Shown: positions 24,411 to 36,480 of the stretch, in pieces
Numbering within the stretch: the first letter of the stretch is position 1
How the letters are laid out: the number at the start of each line of letters is the position of its first letter
Assembly: GCF_022376445.1 (NCBI RefSeq)
Contig: NW_025955044.1
Span: 104,723 to 168,722 of the forward strand
From: Fomitopsis serialis
Lineage: Eukaryota > Basidiomycota > Agaricomycetes > Polyporales > Fomitopsidaceae
Direction of reading: 5' to 3'
Length of the DNA stretch: 64,000 nucleotides
Translations under genes and position numbers: made by a program
The notes under the pieces: generated by a model
What the model was told of the DNA's origin: nothing
Database searches by the model: none
Seen by the model: only the letters and a program-made list of their open reading frames with translations

Positions 24411-25413
24411 CCGCCCACTGTCCGCATGCTACTGCCGCCAACTCTTCATTGTGCCGTGTCTCCCAAGATACCCAGTTTCGCATGAATTGTTTTTCTACCA
24501 TGCAAAGTACCTTATCTATATTTGTACATGGCTGCTTAGGGCTCTCCGTTATAGGATCTTGCGTATTCTGTTTATATTATAGGTGAACATTGACTCCGTT
24601 GCCGCAGCGGCGAAAGCGGGTGATAAAGACCCTCTCGCGGTTGAATGTGCTCGAGAGGGAATCCCCTTGAATATCGACAACCGACCGGTGATCGCTCTGT
24701 GTCTTGGTCTCTCGTATGCTTGCTTTCATTCATTGACTGGCCGTCGTGTATTTGTCGTCGTACGTGGTCGCTGCCTCTCCTTATTGTGGACACCATGCTC
24801 AGGCACCGAAACCTGTTCATCCGGTATCCGATTCGTAGTGTTTCTTCTCGTTCAAGTCTCATCATCTCAAGTTGCATCATCCTTGTGCCCCGCCTACGAT
24901 TACCCACTAGAATCCGGGGTTGAAGCTTTCGTGCCATGCGTCTCCGTATATATGACCGCCCTCCCCCACTCAATAAGGTCATGTTCAAGTTTAGGGTCTA
25001 CCTACAGGAGACTAGCGTCTCCGCCACATCGCAACACGCGTGCCTCAGATCTCCCTCTCACCTCTCACTCGCACACTCAATACTAATCGGACTGGCTTCA
25101 AAGCCTCATTCTCGCATTCTACGCATATGAATCGGCACAATGGAGGTGTTAGCAAGGCCCCGAATGCGCAAGAAAGTGGCCGACGTGGGCTCCGAGTACT
25201 AGTATGAGTAGTGACGGCCATGGAGACACGAAGTGCGCGTGCCAGCGTACGAGTCTGAAGTACTTGGTAAAGGTTACGAATGTATGTGAGTACTGTACCG
25301 AGTACGGTAACAACATCATGCAAGATGTATTATTTTGAGAGGTATCGTAATTACTGCGATCAGCTCTGCAGACTGCAGTACAGTGTACAAGTATGCTAGA
25401 GACCCCCATGCTA
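24411..25413. other. intergenic with cyclin-tail scrap
   Basis: Apart from the diverged duplicates noted at 24575-24860, no gene or repeat is recognised here. Confidence 0.4.
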
Positions 25414-26193
25414 TTAATTCGATAAGACGAGGAGGCTCGAGACGAGTGAGGTGATGAGTGCCGCCGAGCCCCGTCTTGTGACCTCAGCGAACCAGTGTAC
25501 GCCAGTTGGAGCGAGAGGCGGGAGCTGTGTGAGAGATGCGAGCGTGGGCAGGAGGCTCTTCGCTGTCAGCTGTGCGCAGGGGAATCTTAAAGGGCTGCAC
25601 ATTGAGCAGGCATGGGGAGCCGCATTCACCTGAGCACACTGAGAGTCAACGTCATTATCGCCGGCTATGGTGATATTGAGGTCATACAAGAGCCTGAGGC
25701 TGTTCTGTAGGGTGCCGGCACCACGAGTTCCGAGTGCTAGGGAGAGCGTACGCCACTCGGAGTGCATGGTGGATGAACTTGTTCTTCGAGGAGGAGGTCG
25801 AGGACGCGCCGCGAGATGCGATGAACCCGAATCCACTCAGCATCCCGCCTATCACGACACGACGTAGGGCAACCTCGAGCAGACCATCCACATGTCTGTG
25901 ACCTGTTCGACACGCACGGCCTCGCCGTCAAAGGACACGAAATAGAGCCAGGTTACGTTCACGAATTGGGGCGATCGCGCGCGGATCTCAATCGGTCAGT
26001 CCGCCTTCGCGGCCGTGACGCTCGCTGCCTCATCGAGGTCGCGCACGGTCGTGTAGAACCGCGCGCTCGTCGAGACGACACCGGAGTACGCAGGGTCGAG
26101 GACGAGGTATCCGCCTGTGAGAAGGACCTTGCCAGGGGCATAGACGACGGTCGTTGGTGGTGAGAGTGATGGGTGCGGCCGCTCGTCTCTCAC
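25414..26193 (-). pseudogene. ERG8: phosphomevalonate kinase (ERG8) N-terminal fragment
   Basis: From 26193 leftwards the start reads PPTTVVYAPGKVLLTGGYLV then LDPAYSGVVSTSARFYT, the N-terminal signature of phosphomevalonate kinase (GHMP family, mevalonate pathway to sterols). Next come FVNVTWLYFVSF, EAVRVEQVTD, KNKFIHHALRVA, LRLLYDLNITIAGDNDVDSQ and, at 25440-25415, GSAALITSLVSSLLV. The last is the remnant of the ATP-binding motif GLGSSAALITSL, here preceded by RR in place of the first glycines. Frames shift several times, and the C-terminal half of the enzyme is missing. A TGACAGGT-family repeat abuts its 5' side. Confidence 0.8.
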
Positions 26194-26194
26194 G

Positions 26195-26870
26195 AGCGGT
26201 CATGGGGCCATTATGCATTGTTGGGCTCGTCAAGCGCGTCGGGCGCAGGCGACGAGTGACGAGAGACGACGTGGTTCGGACGGTGCACGGACCTGTCAGG
26301 TGACCTGTCAGACAACCTGTCGGACGACCTGTCAAACAACTCAACTTATGAACAACAAGACCAACATCAACGTACGTACGGTGCAATATCAACATCAACG
26401 CTCGAAAAACGACACCAAGATCAACATCCGTACGCAATCCGTACATCAGGTTATTTTTGTCTGGCGAGGCCCTTCATAGGTGATGGTGCTGGCAGATTGG
26501 CGGTGGATAATGGAGAGAGGATCGGGCACGCAAAAGATGCGTCACAAATCTCGTAAAGGGCTTCACAGTCTCTTCGTGTCCGTCTCAGCGACAGTGGGTC
26601 AGGACGGGGAGCGTTAGAGACTCACTGTTACATTAATGTAGGCCTGTTCACGGTTCAGTGCATGTGGCGGATGCCCAGCACTTGCCGCGCAACCTGTCAG
26701 ACAACCTGTCAAACAACCTCACAACTTCAACGTCAAGAACAATTCGTGTAACACGACTTCAACACAGGGTTCGACGTCTCAAGATCTCAGGACTAACAAA
26801 CAGAACAGCTTGACGCCGTCAACATCAACATCAACCCGTTTTTTCGGCTAGATCGGCTAGATAGCGATTG
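26195..26870 (-). repeat. TGACAGGT-family repeat copy, longest
   Basis: Read in reverse it gives the order CCGGACAATCGCTATC, GTTGATGTTGATG, two TGACAGGTTGT modules (26690-26722), CTCCATTATCCACCG and GAAGGGCCTCGCCAGAC. It continues through GTTTTTCGAGCGTTGATG and GTTGAGTTGTTTG to five TGACAGGT modules (26340-26291), and ends at CATGACCGCTCG, next to the ERG8 fragment start. It unites parts seen separately in the copies at 10.8, 18.6 and 22.6 kb, so it is the best view of the element's full structure. No protein-coding gene is seen in it. Confidence 0.75.
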
Positions 26871-27949
26871 TCCGGCGGTGCCCTCCTGTCATGGTGCGTA
26901 CACGCACGCTGTTTCTTTTCTGTCACGGCTGCATTCATTCTCCCCTTGCTCTTTGTTGCCACTTGCATATATGCTTGATTACCCATCCGCTTGTCGGCTT
27001 TCGTGACGTACAACTTGAATATGATCGTACACAATCCGACTCGTGATCGCACGACAATCATGCAAGTCCAGTTTTCAGTACTTAAGTGGATCACCCCGAT
27101 TACGACGAGAGCGGGATTGGGAGCCTGAGGCGAGGGCGTGAAAAACGAAGAGGGTCGAAGGTACGCCCCTTACTGGTATTGGACATGCCTATCATTGACG
27201 AACAGTACTTGTTCAGTCGCGTCTACTGACTCACACACTCCCTCGCGCGCACACCCACTGGCATTGATGTGCTCGCTCATTCGCCGAGTGACTCGACTGC
27301 ACATTTACCTATCTGTTTGCCTGCACATCCACCCGCCCACTAGTGCGAGCACTCGCGAAGATCATAGCCTACGCACTCACCCATCTACCGTCGTGCTCAC
27401 CCGCTTGCTCGCCGGCCTGTCCGCTCGCTACCCACTCATTTGGCTGCCTGTGTAAGTAACCTACCCATCCGTTCATCCACCCGCTTGGCCGACTACCCAC
27501 TGTCTCTTCGACTGCAGTACTTATTGTCGGGGTAGCTTTCATACGTCAATGATCCAATGTGATTGGTGATGACAAACCTATGCAAATGTATACCAGTTGT
27601 AGTAGTACGACGATCTCAATGTTAATTGCGTGCACTGGGCTGTCTGAAGTCGTGCAGCTTCTGAGACTCTGAGACATTTTAGATAATCCATGTAATTAGA
27701 GGAATTGGTAGCATTTAGACCCGTTTAGACGTCTCAGGGTCGTTAGACGCTGTCAGACAAACCAACGCTTTGCTCATTTGCTTCGGAGAGCGTCTTCAGA
27801 AACACGGACGATGTTGTGTACAGAGGTCTTTTCGACAGTGAGAGACTGTCGGTGGGGGATACGGGCGTCGTGGGAGCTGTGTCCGAAGACGACGAGCTGT
27901 CTAAGGATGAAGACATCGCGAAGAAGGTCGGTTTAATGTTGGAGAGATT
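26871..27949. other. intergenic, C-rich low-complexity stretch
   Basis: Between about 27230 and 27510 the plus strand is rich in degenerate CTCGCTCGCC/CCACCCGC motifs, similar in style to the arm at 43.3-43.9 kb. No gene recognised. Confidence 0.45.
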
Positions 27950-29700
27950 ATGAGCTGTGCGGACAGTGGAAGCCGCGGAGTTGGTGCGGGACGATGCCCA
28001 GCACGCCTTCCGTCCCCGGCGCGGGTTCGCCGCCTTGGTTCTGCGGCGGAGGGGCGGGGCGTTACGCTAAAAGCCCGAGCGATGAGAGGAGATCACGGCT
28101 GTCGCGCGCGAACGTACCCGTCAGGGTGTTGCAGGAGCGAGACGAGCACCTCCACCGCGGTCGACGCGGCGATCGACGCCAGGCCAGGCCGAGTGACGGT
28201 GCACATCTGGTCGAGCGTCCTGTCAGTCAATGACTGCACACACGGGGGTCAGCAGGTTTCCGCGACGCATGGAGCCGCCAAACACGCACGTCCGCCGGCG
28301 CGACGATGTCGTTGCAGTAGTAGCACCCGAGGCGGTCTCCCTTCGCGAGCGTCGCGCGGACGCCGTGGCGCATGACGAGGAAGGTGTCGAACCCGAGCGC
28401 GGCGTTCATGACGACCTTGCCCTTGGCCGCGCCCGCGAGTCCATGAGCAGGAAGAAAACGACGTCGTGCTCGTCCACGAGCTTCTCGAGCGCCGCCACGT
28501 CCTTCTTCGCCTGCTCGACGGACGCGGGCGGGATCGGGTGGCCCGGCGTCGGGATGCTCAGGTTGTGGCCGGAGGAGTTCTGTCGCGGGCGTAGGGTGAG
28601 ACTCGACAAGACGGGCAGACGCCGGGGTGGTACGTACGACGCCAGGGAAGATCTTCTTGAGCCGCTCGGCCGCGCACGCCGCCTTGGGCTTTCCGCCGTT
28701 CAGGCAGTCCTCGAACTCGAATAGCGGCTGGCGGACGGGGTTCGAGAACGAGACGCGGGCGGAATCAACGAAGGTGATGGTGCGAACGCCCCAGCCCTGT
28801 CGCAGATGAACAATGTCAGCAGGATGCCAGATGCCCGATGGGTGGACGACGAACCATGAGCGTGCGCGCCACATAACACCTGAGCGTGCCGGCACCCAAG
28901 AGGAGACACCGCGTGTTCGCGACCTTCTCGAGGTCGAGCGCAGGCAGGATGCGCCACCGCATGAGCTTCAAGTTCAGGTCCACAGCCTGGTCCGCGAGCC
29001 TTTCACATAGACGCATCAGGATACACCCCACCCCACATCTGAGCGGATAGCTCACCTCGTCGGGTCCATCATCGGCGCCAAGTCGGCCACGCGCGGGCCC
29101 AGCTTGCCCTGGACGTTCTTCTCCCAGCCCACCGCCGCGGGCTCCTCCGCCTTCGCCGCGCCGTCGCCGGTGCCCTGGGAGACGACGCCGAAGCGGGTCT
29201 TGAACGGTGCGCTGGAGGGGCGCTCGGAGTCGCGCCAGCATAGGATGCGGTACGACGGTGCGGGGTGGAGGGTATGGAGGTAGGTCAGGAGGTTGCGGAG
29301 TGGCCAGCCGGGGTTGGAGGGCGTCGCGGAGGGGTCGAGGAAGGCGATGGTGCGTTGCTCGGGGGCGACATTGGCGAAGAATTGGTCGTACTCTTTAACG
29401 GGGGCGATCTCGGGCTCGTCGCTGCCTGCCTTTGGCCGGATAAGGAAGAAAGCTCGTGGAGCAGCCAGTTGAGTCGCTTCAATCGCGGATAGCTGAATGC
29501 GTGGTTCGTCAGTGCTCACATGAGAAATGACATGAACCAACAGACGACGTACGAAGGAGTCGCTGAATTCTTCTGACGCGGCCTTCCAGTCTTCCTGGAT
29601 CTCCCATGCAGGCTTGACTACGAAGGCAGGGAAGGCGAATCAGTAGTAGCACTTGTACTTCTTGATGGACTCGTACCCATCCGATGGGAGGGTGTCGCAC
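27950..29700 (-). pseudogene. ATG7: ATG7 (E1-like autophagy activating enzyme) pseudogene
   Basis: Atg7 activates Atg8 and Atg12 for autophagy. Reading leftwards: FAFPAFVVKPAWEI (29630-29590), with a TGA just before it where Trp is expected; then [18 protein letters not shown], and after an intron [20 protein letters not shown]. The nucleotide-binding GAGTLGC has Arg for the second Gly. [58 protein letters not shown] and GCYYCNDIVAP follow, then [20 protein letters not shown] with the catalytic Cys codon at 28201-28203, and last GVLGIVPHQLRGF (28000-27965). About 80 N-terminal residues and the last 70 or so are absent. A stop, the loop-glycine change and frame breaks near 28.4 kb make it inactive. 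Introns are retained. Confidence 0.85.
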
Positions 29701-30298
29701 CCTACCACCGCACACCTCCCTAACGTCTGGGGCATTCTGATAGAGGCGCCCCGCCCGGTCAACTTTTCGCTAAGCGCCCTGATATCAGCCTGATCGCAGC
29801 CCCTCGCCCGTCCTTATCGGTCACCTTACAGTAGGACTTGGGACTTCGGCCTTTGGACTACGGAAATTTCCAACGATAAATACTGTCATAGATAAATACT
29901 GTCATACATTTCCTCCTTTTCGTGGCCACCATGTGTCGTCAGCGCGTCTCAGGTGGCAGCCTGGCAGGTCCATGTATTTCGCGGGCCGCACTCACGTGGA
30001 CTCCATGTGCCAGCCAACTCGAGGTGTAATGTCATTCACTCGGAGACATATGTACAATTGAACGCCGCAGACCCGTAGCGGAGCACGGGCATCGGCTAGT
30101 TACAGTACAATCCTCACGCGTATACACTACACATACTACAATACCCTCGAACGGGACGCAGGCCTGGGCGGCGCGTTTAACTTTAAACGCCCGCCCATGC
30201 ACAGGCCGGCGTCCGCCGCGTCCAAGCCGCGTCTTAGCACGTTGTTTGCACTGCGGACGAACCGCGTTGTACGAAGCGCTCACATGGTACTTACATTG
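29701..30298. other. intergenic, no recognised gene
   Basis: Contains a short 11-bp tandem duplication (AAATACTGTCATA, 29878-29905) and otherwise nothing identifiable. Confidence 0.4.
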
Positions 30299-30590
30299 TA
30301 AGGGCGTGTATATTATTACGGCTCTAAGTCGGAGCTCGTAACATAGGGAATGGTATTCCTTTGTTCGGGCTCACATTTCGAATGTTCCCGAAATCGGGAA
30401 TGTAAGTGCTATGTTCTTCCTATGTTCCGAAATCACGTCATGTTCTAGGCATGTACTTCCCATGTTAGGGATTTTCACTTAGTGGCTTACTAATATACAC
30501 GATCTTGCAATGTTAGGCCCATGTAAGCGCCTCGCACAATCCGGGTTGTCCGCAGTGTTGCTTGCTGCGGTTAATAAATGCTGAATTCAT
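30299..30590 (+). repeat. possible solo LTR
   Basis: Starts TGTAAGGGCGTGTATATTATTA and ends near GAATTCATCA, so it has TG...CA borders. It carries a TATA-like box near its start and an AATAAA signal at about 30571. The middle is built from degenerate ATGTT/ATGTAAG motifs. No clear target duplication or second copy was seen. Confidence 0.3.
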
Positions 30591-32201
30591 CATCATCATC
30601 CTCCTCCTCATCGCGGCTACTGGCGTTGACTGCGTGAGCTCCGCAATGTCGAACCGCATACACTATTGCGCCTTGCGCGACGATTGGTGTGACTGTGACG
30701 TGGTGCGTACGTCGCTCCCTGTTGAGCTGGCGAGTCTCAATCGTCACAATGCGGCGCAGGGCCTACGTTTTCTACTATTGAGGTGCTACTTACAAGCAAA
30801 ACTAAGCATTGGTAGCGCTCTCATCTCTGGAGCAGCTCCATCTAGTCGAGCCTTTTGGCGTATCGTCCCGCGCGCCGAATGTTGTTCAGTCGTCCGACTC
30901 GTACGAGCATCCTGACTTGGAGCTCTCGCAACTCGGCCGACCTCCTACGGAGCGTGAGGTCGGCCTGAAACTTGGTGGTGAGCTTTTGTTGTTCCACGTC
31001 CTTCCAAATACACTGGCACGGTCGAGTACTTTGTGCACAGTGATGAATCTCGGCGCGCAATTCTGGCTGGCGTGTCGGAAATGCTCAGCGTCGGTCCCCC
31101 GCTGCTGTCAACGATCTCGCGTACTTGATACTAGTGCGGGCCGTCAGCTGCGCTCACGACAGGAGTATGTCGCGTTGTTCTCGCGCTCTTTCGACATTCT
31201 CTTCATTGAAGCCTACATGCGCATCCGTCATTCCAGGGAGATAGGACGCCGACATTGGCCAAGAGACGTGACCCGTCCTTGTCATCAGGGACATGAAAAT
31301 GTCCTCTCTTGGGTGCGTACCCGCACACATTGTTACATATTTGCGTTGACTCGTTGATGAAGCCAGTAATGACTCATCCCCGAAATCGTGCACTTCGCCT
31401 TGGTCTGTGTGACACGCAAAATTCGATATCGATGCGTCGACCCTGGGTCATCTGGCGACTCAGAGCACCCTTGACGTCGTCCGACCCGCCCTTACGGAAC
31501 TTGTCCTTTCGCTCAAGTGGTCTAATCCCATGGCAACTGAACTGCTCACAGCCTCGTACATCTTGGTACCGCTCGCACCGAAGCTTCAATATGTATTCGT
31601 TGGGTACTACCTGTTGAAAGCAGGCACTACTGTCTTCAAGTTGTCAAGTACGCCCGTGCGTCCTCGTTATTTTTCATGATCCAGAGTACGTCGGGTCGTT
31701 AGGAACGGTGTTGCCCAGTCCTCTGCAATACGCCTGCCTGAACTTCAAACCTTGATAACAGCATTGCGTCAGGTAGCTCATTTACTCCTTCACACGTGTT
31801 CCAACACTGCTCTCACGTTATGCTTCCAGCTATTAGCGTCGTCAAACAACGTTCGAGCGACCATAGAGGTGCGAGTGCGGGGACGACCTATGTTGCGAGT
31901 CGGCGCACGGTGGCTAACCCAACCCGACAGGTCTTCCATATAAAAAGGCGAAAATGAGATCGCAGTCTACTTGTATCGAGGTAGGTACGTCCTTATACGA
32001 TGTGTCAAGTTGACCCCCTCGCTTTGATAGTACAGTGTCGAGCAGGATCTACTTCACCAGATGAAGTTGCCATCCTCGCCTTTGCCGTCAGTCCAAACCC
32101 TATCGCTGTGCCGCCGATGAAACACTATATCTCAAGTCTTCCGCGTCATCCATACATCGATAAACCAAACTGTAAGGCGCCTTCTTCCTCGTCTGAGGTA
32201 T
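30591..32201. other. intergenic, possible upstream part of RdRP pseudogene
   Basis: Plus-strand frames at 30809-31357 and around 31466-31620 (ALTELVLSLKWSNPMATELL) look coding and lie in the right direction to be a decayed N-terminal part of the polymerase pseudogene that follows, but I cannot match them with confidence. Confidence 0.3.
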
Positions 32202-35016
32202 ATGTACGCTTACATCGAACGGCCAACCCGTGGACAACAGCTCCCGAACCGCTCGTTGCAGCTTCAACCGAAAGCCATGGATGCGATCCGTACATGCACC
32301 GTGACGGTTCGTGCCTCTCAGGTTTATTGGAATACCGCGAGCGCAGACCAATCTCGCGAGTCGTCCATCCTCCCTTGGCTACTCTATCCACCGTCATTCG
32401 AGGCTGGACCCCCTGACCCAGAGCGCGTTGACGAGGATGACACTGATGGTCTCTTGCGAGGGCTTTCCATGCGCCAACTGCGAGAAGTGCTCGGTAACCG
32501 GTCGTTCAAGATCCAACGAAAGAGACAAGGAGCATTTGACGATACCCACCTCCCCGTCGCTCCTTACACCTCGATCGCCGTTCGCCTGGTCTGCAACAAT
32601 GCGTTTGACGTTGCGATATACAAACGACTGTGCCGAGTTGCCCACCTTCCCGTCGACTTATCTCTCTACCCTGTCGCGCACCCATACTTTTCTCCGATTC
32701 AGTGCGGGCGGCCTTTCAACGATGGACAGCCGCGTTGTATCTCGCCGTCGCCTTCCAACTCGAGGTGCTGCTGAGCAACTGGCTCGTGCACATGCGGGAG
32801 ATTTGCAGCTTCTGCGTCCCAACGTCGACCATATGGTCTCACGCTACGGATCAGACGTAGCGAGCACGTTACTCGCTGACCTCAAGTCACGACTAGAGGC
32901 GCGAGTATGGTATGGCGATGGAGTCGATATCGACGAAGATGCCGTCAAGAACCTGCTCGCCGCTTGGATTCGACAGTTTAGCCGCAAAGCTCGTGTCCAG
33001 CCACTACCCCATTCCGATCTCTTTATGTGCAACCACCTCTACATAACAACCAGCGCGTTCGTTGCGGACGGGCCATCTCCGGAGCGATCGAACAGAGTTA
33101 TTCGCCGATACTGGGATCACAGGGACTGTTTCCTTCGTGTCCACTTCACTGGTGACAACCAACTCGCGTATCGCTACGACGCAGAAATCAACCTGCAAGA
33201 ATTGATCGACCGACGCGTGAAACACTTCCTCCTCGAGGGCGTTTCTGTAGCTGGCCAGCGCTTCGAGTTCCTCGGGTATTCGCAGTCTGCCCTCAAGAGC
33301 CACTCGTTTTGGTTCGTGAACCATTCAGGGACACCGATGGTCGAACTATCAACGCGACGACGATCATTCATGGGCTCGAGTCCTTCGCAGACAACCCGTA
33401 CGACCCCCAGCTCATCTTCTGTCCCGCTCGATATGCTGCTCGTATCTCACAGGCATTCAGTGCCACCGAGTCGTCGATCGCGGTCGCAGTGGAGGACAAG
33501 GAGATCATCGACGACATCAAGGACAGGATAGGGACATACTCGTTCACTGACGGGAATAGTACGATGTCGCTCCAGGTCGCACGAGACATAGCGGTCGACC
33601 ATTGGTCGACTAGCGGTCGATGAGCCGAGTCAGACGTGCCTGGCGAGGCTCCATTCCTCGTGTCATACAAGTGCGTATCGCTGGATCGAAAGGGATGCTC
33701 CATGTCGACCATATACTGGAAGGCGGAAAGATACGCTTGCCCCGCTCTATGGTGAAGTTCGCGGCTCCCACCCCGAATAGCATCGAGATTGCGCAGGTAT
33801 TCGAGAAGCCATCCCCGTTCTACCTTAATCGACCGATGATCATGATTCTGGAGGGCCTCGGGGTGCCGTACGAAGTCTTCCAGAGGCTGCAAGACGACAC
33901 GGTCCTTACGACCCATACGCTCACGGAATCGCTGGCGAACTCTGGATGGCTGCTCGAGATGCACGGGCTAGGTAGCTCGTTTCAGCTTCCATCTACGGTT
34001 CACCGCCTCCATCAGCTCGGAATCTCAGTTGCCGAGTTGAACGCGGTTGGCTATTGGCAGCGAGCGACGACGTTCGCGGTCAACCATGTACTGCGAGAGC
34101 TCAAGTCTCGTGCCCGCATCCCAGTACCTGGTGGGTGGACCCTGGTCGGGGTCGCAGACGTTCATGGCCAACTACGCGAAGGCGAGATCCACGCTCGTGT
34201 AAAGCCCACAAGCGGACGCGAGGTGTACCTCGAGGAACCTACACTGATCACGCGCTCGCCCGCGATTCATCCAGGCTACATACAGGTCGTACATGTGATT
34301 GGCAAGCCACCGGAGGGGTCGGATCTTGCCAAGGGAGACTTGAATAACTGCATTGTATTCTCGACTCGAGGTGCGTGCACCGGAGTGCTACACCAGTGTG
34401 AAAATAAATGTAACCACAGTGGATAATGCAGGTGAAAGGCCGTTACCGTCCTATCTCGGAGGTGGAGATCTCGATGGAGACGTGTACAATGTCACTTGCG
34501 TACCGCAGGATCTACTCCCTCCAGTTCACCGACTTCAAAGACCCGCATCGTATAGCCCTGCGACACGCAAAATACTTCCACAACCGAGTACCATGCGCGT
34601 TCATCATCAGTGACGTGCGTCGCAATGACCTTGCTCTGTAAGTCAACTCACATTAGCCTCCACTAGAATGTCGGCATTATTGCATCAACGTGGCTGATCC
34701 TCGCCGACAGAGCAGGGATCTTCGACCTGGCACACTGTCTCCGGCTCGCCGAGCTGCACAACGCCGCAGTCGACTACCCGAAGCTCGGGCACACTTGCGG
34801 GTTCTCTCGGTGCTGCAGTACCTCAGTAGTTACCTCCAATGGGCTGAGCCAGCATGTAGCCAGCGGAGAATCCGACCGTGGAGCATGTGCCCGCTGGCAA
34901 TCGGTCAAGCCCAAAAGAGTGCGCGCCTCCGCCCTACCTGTCTGGCGGGTGAAACCCATGTGAGCAAGCAGCTTCGTGAAACGAGCCCGGAATTGTTACC
35001 AGCCATAATTGCATAG
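32202..35016 (+). pseudogene. eukaryotic RNA-dependent RNA polymerase (quelling/RNAi type) pseudogene
   Basis: Blocks of the cell-encoded RdRP family that makes double-stranded RNA for small-RNA silencing appear in order. They are HLPVAPYTSIAVRLVCNN (32547-32600), ADLKSRLEARVWYGDG, NHLYITTSAFVADGPSPERS (33032-33090), NRVIRRYWDHRDCFLRVHF, FLGYSQSALKSHSFWFV (33269-33320), AARISQAFSATESSIAV, TYSFTDGNSTMS, QVRIAGSKGMLHVD and HPGYIQVVHVIGKPPEG. The catalytic loop LGGGDLDGDVYN is intact, with its Asp triad at 34467-34481. The intron 34368-34430 splices cleanly. Frames shift at about 32700, 32800, 33318 and 33610, so no full protein is made. The normal C-terminal KPDW region is eroded and the gene stops where AT-rich DNA begins. 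Confidence 0.85.
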
Positions 35017-35319
35017 ACATGATGAAGTATATACTGCAGGTGATTGAGTAGTTCATGATGCATTGTCTATGAATTTGCATGATTAAGGAAACAAAATTAC
35101 ACTTAAGATGCAGTTCTCTTCAGGGGCTTGACTGGCCATTATTCCCATAACATATTGAAGAGACCTGATTGTGTACCAGCATTGTATACCAAGCACAGGT
35201 ACCACTTTCTATTGAGACATTTTCTGACTACTGAGAACAGTGCACAATCACACTGAACCCTACACAGCTTGGAGATCTGCCAATCCGTGGGGTGACTGAA
35301 TTATTTTTCCTGATGATCA

Positions 35320-36372
35320 CTAGGATCCTGATGAACTCCCAATTGCAGCCCCTTCAATGTTCTCCCATTTCATGTTGCTTAGACAGAAATCCAAAAGCTG
35401 AAAGTTGCTCAATATGTGTTATTTGAAATGTTGATGTATGGATACAACTGTTGAACACATACCTTCTGAGGCATCTTTTGCCTGCAAATGCCAAGGATTT
35501 GTTTGGCAGAATTCCCATTTTTGCTGTGTATATGCATGAAAATGATAGCCAGTGACATGCTATAAGTGCTCACAGAGTAAAGTATACCATGTGTGAACCA
35601 TTCTCCAGTTGGATGGTGTCCACCTTATCAACTCTCTCCTCCCATTGACCATAAGTCCCTTTTGTAGTGTCAGTAGACAGGGCCATGTCTTTGACTACAT
35701 TCCATTCAACCTTTTGAGAACACTTCTGTTGTATACACTTACCTGCTGAGACATGGCTGATCTCCTCGCCCTGTATCTTCTCATCCTAGTCTCAGCAACT
35801 CTTCATAAGACATCTGCAGGAACAACCCACCTCTTCAGTAGAGGATTCCTTGGTCTTGCTATGTGTGCTCTGGTTCTTCATTTTCTCTTTCTCTTTCTCT
35901 TTTTCTTTTCCTTTTCCTTTTTCTTTTCCTTTTCCTTTTCCTTTTCCTTTTCCTTTGCTTTGCTCTGATGCTTGTTTCTTCTGTTCATACTCTTCAAGCA
36001 ATGCTGGAGAGTTTCTAGACCAACACAATCTAGACATATCTGTTGTATAAGGCTAGAATAAAGACCTACAGGTCATGAACAGCAACCCAGCTGTCATCCT
36101 TAGGGCCATAGCCTTCCCATCTGACATAATATTTCTGCACACCCTGTATGTGCAGTCAGATGTCAGCTATCTTGTCTGTAAGGTTCTAGATCCATGGCCA
36201 CTAGGCCATGTTATGTCCATACAGTATCAGAGATACACACATTCATCACCTTATCCTTCAAAATTGCCTCTACCACACAATCTTCATTGTCACTGCTAGT
36301 AGATTGTTCATCTGACTGGGAGCTTTCCTCCTGGTATGACTTTGTTGGTTGTTTCCTGCGACTGTTTGCCAT
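35320..36372 (-). CDS. HP1-like chromodomain and chromoshadow-domain protein
   Basis: Six exons (36372-36250, 36143-36070, 36014-35831, 35785-35574, 35523-35463, 35397-35320) join in phase to an intact 243-residue protein. Introns are 45-106 bp. The chromodomain spans about residues 30-80: DCVVEAILKDK, KYYVRWEGYGPKDDSW, LNSPALLEEY. Of the three methyl-lysine cage aromatics, Trp50 and Tyr53 are present but the first is Cys32. A lysine-rich KGKGKEK linker (about residues 84-110) is encoded by the TTTTCC microsatellite. The chromoshadow-like domain, about 175-232, includes WEERVDKVDTI, MVYFTLKNGNSAKQI and MPQKLLDFCLSNM. HP1 proteins bind H3K9-methylated chromatin and dimerise through the shadow domain. 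The gene is AT-rich, unlike its neighbours. The exon 3/4 junction is the least certain. Confidence 0.75.
35877..35957. repeat. TTTTCC/TTTCTC microsatellite
   Basis: A pyrimidine run of imperfect TTTTCC and TTTCTC units. On the minus strand it encodes the KGKGKEKEK linker of the HP1-like protein, in frame and without a stop, so it is constrained coding sequence. Confidence 0.9.
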
Positions 36373-36480
36373 TGATCCTGTGATGTTCTGTAATAAGTTC
36401 TACCCAGACACACAAACAACAAGAGAGATACAGGTTCCAAAAGAGTGAATGCTGTTTCCTCTGTTTTTGAGTGTGATCTG

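Noticed and set aside
35301..35318. TTTTTCCTGATG inside AT-rich element 2 as another CATCAGGAAA end
   Set aside because: It lies directly beside the end of the HP1-like gene, has no composition change or partner, and is probably chance.
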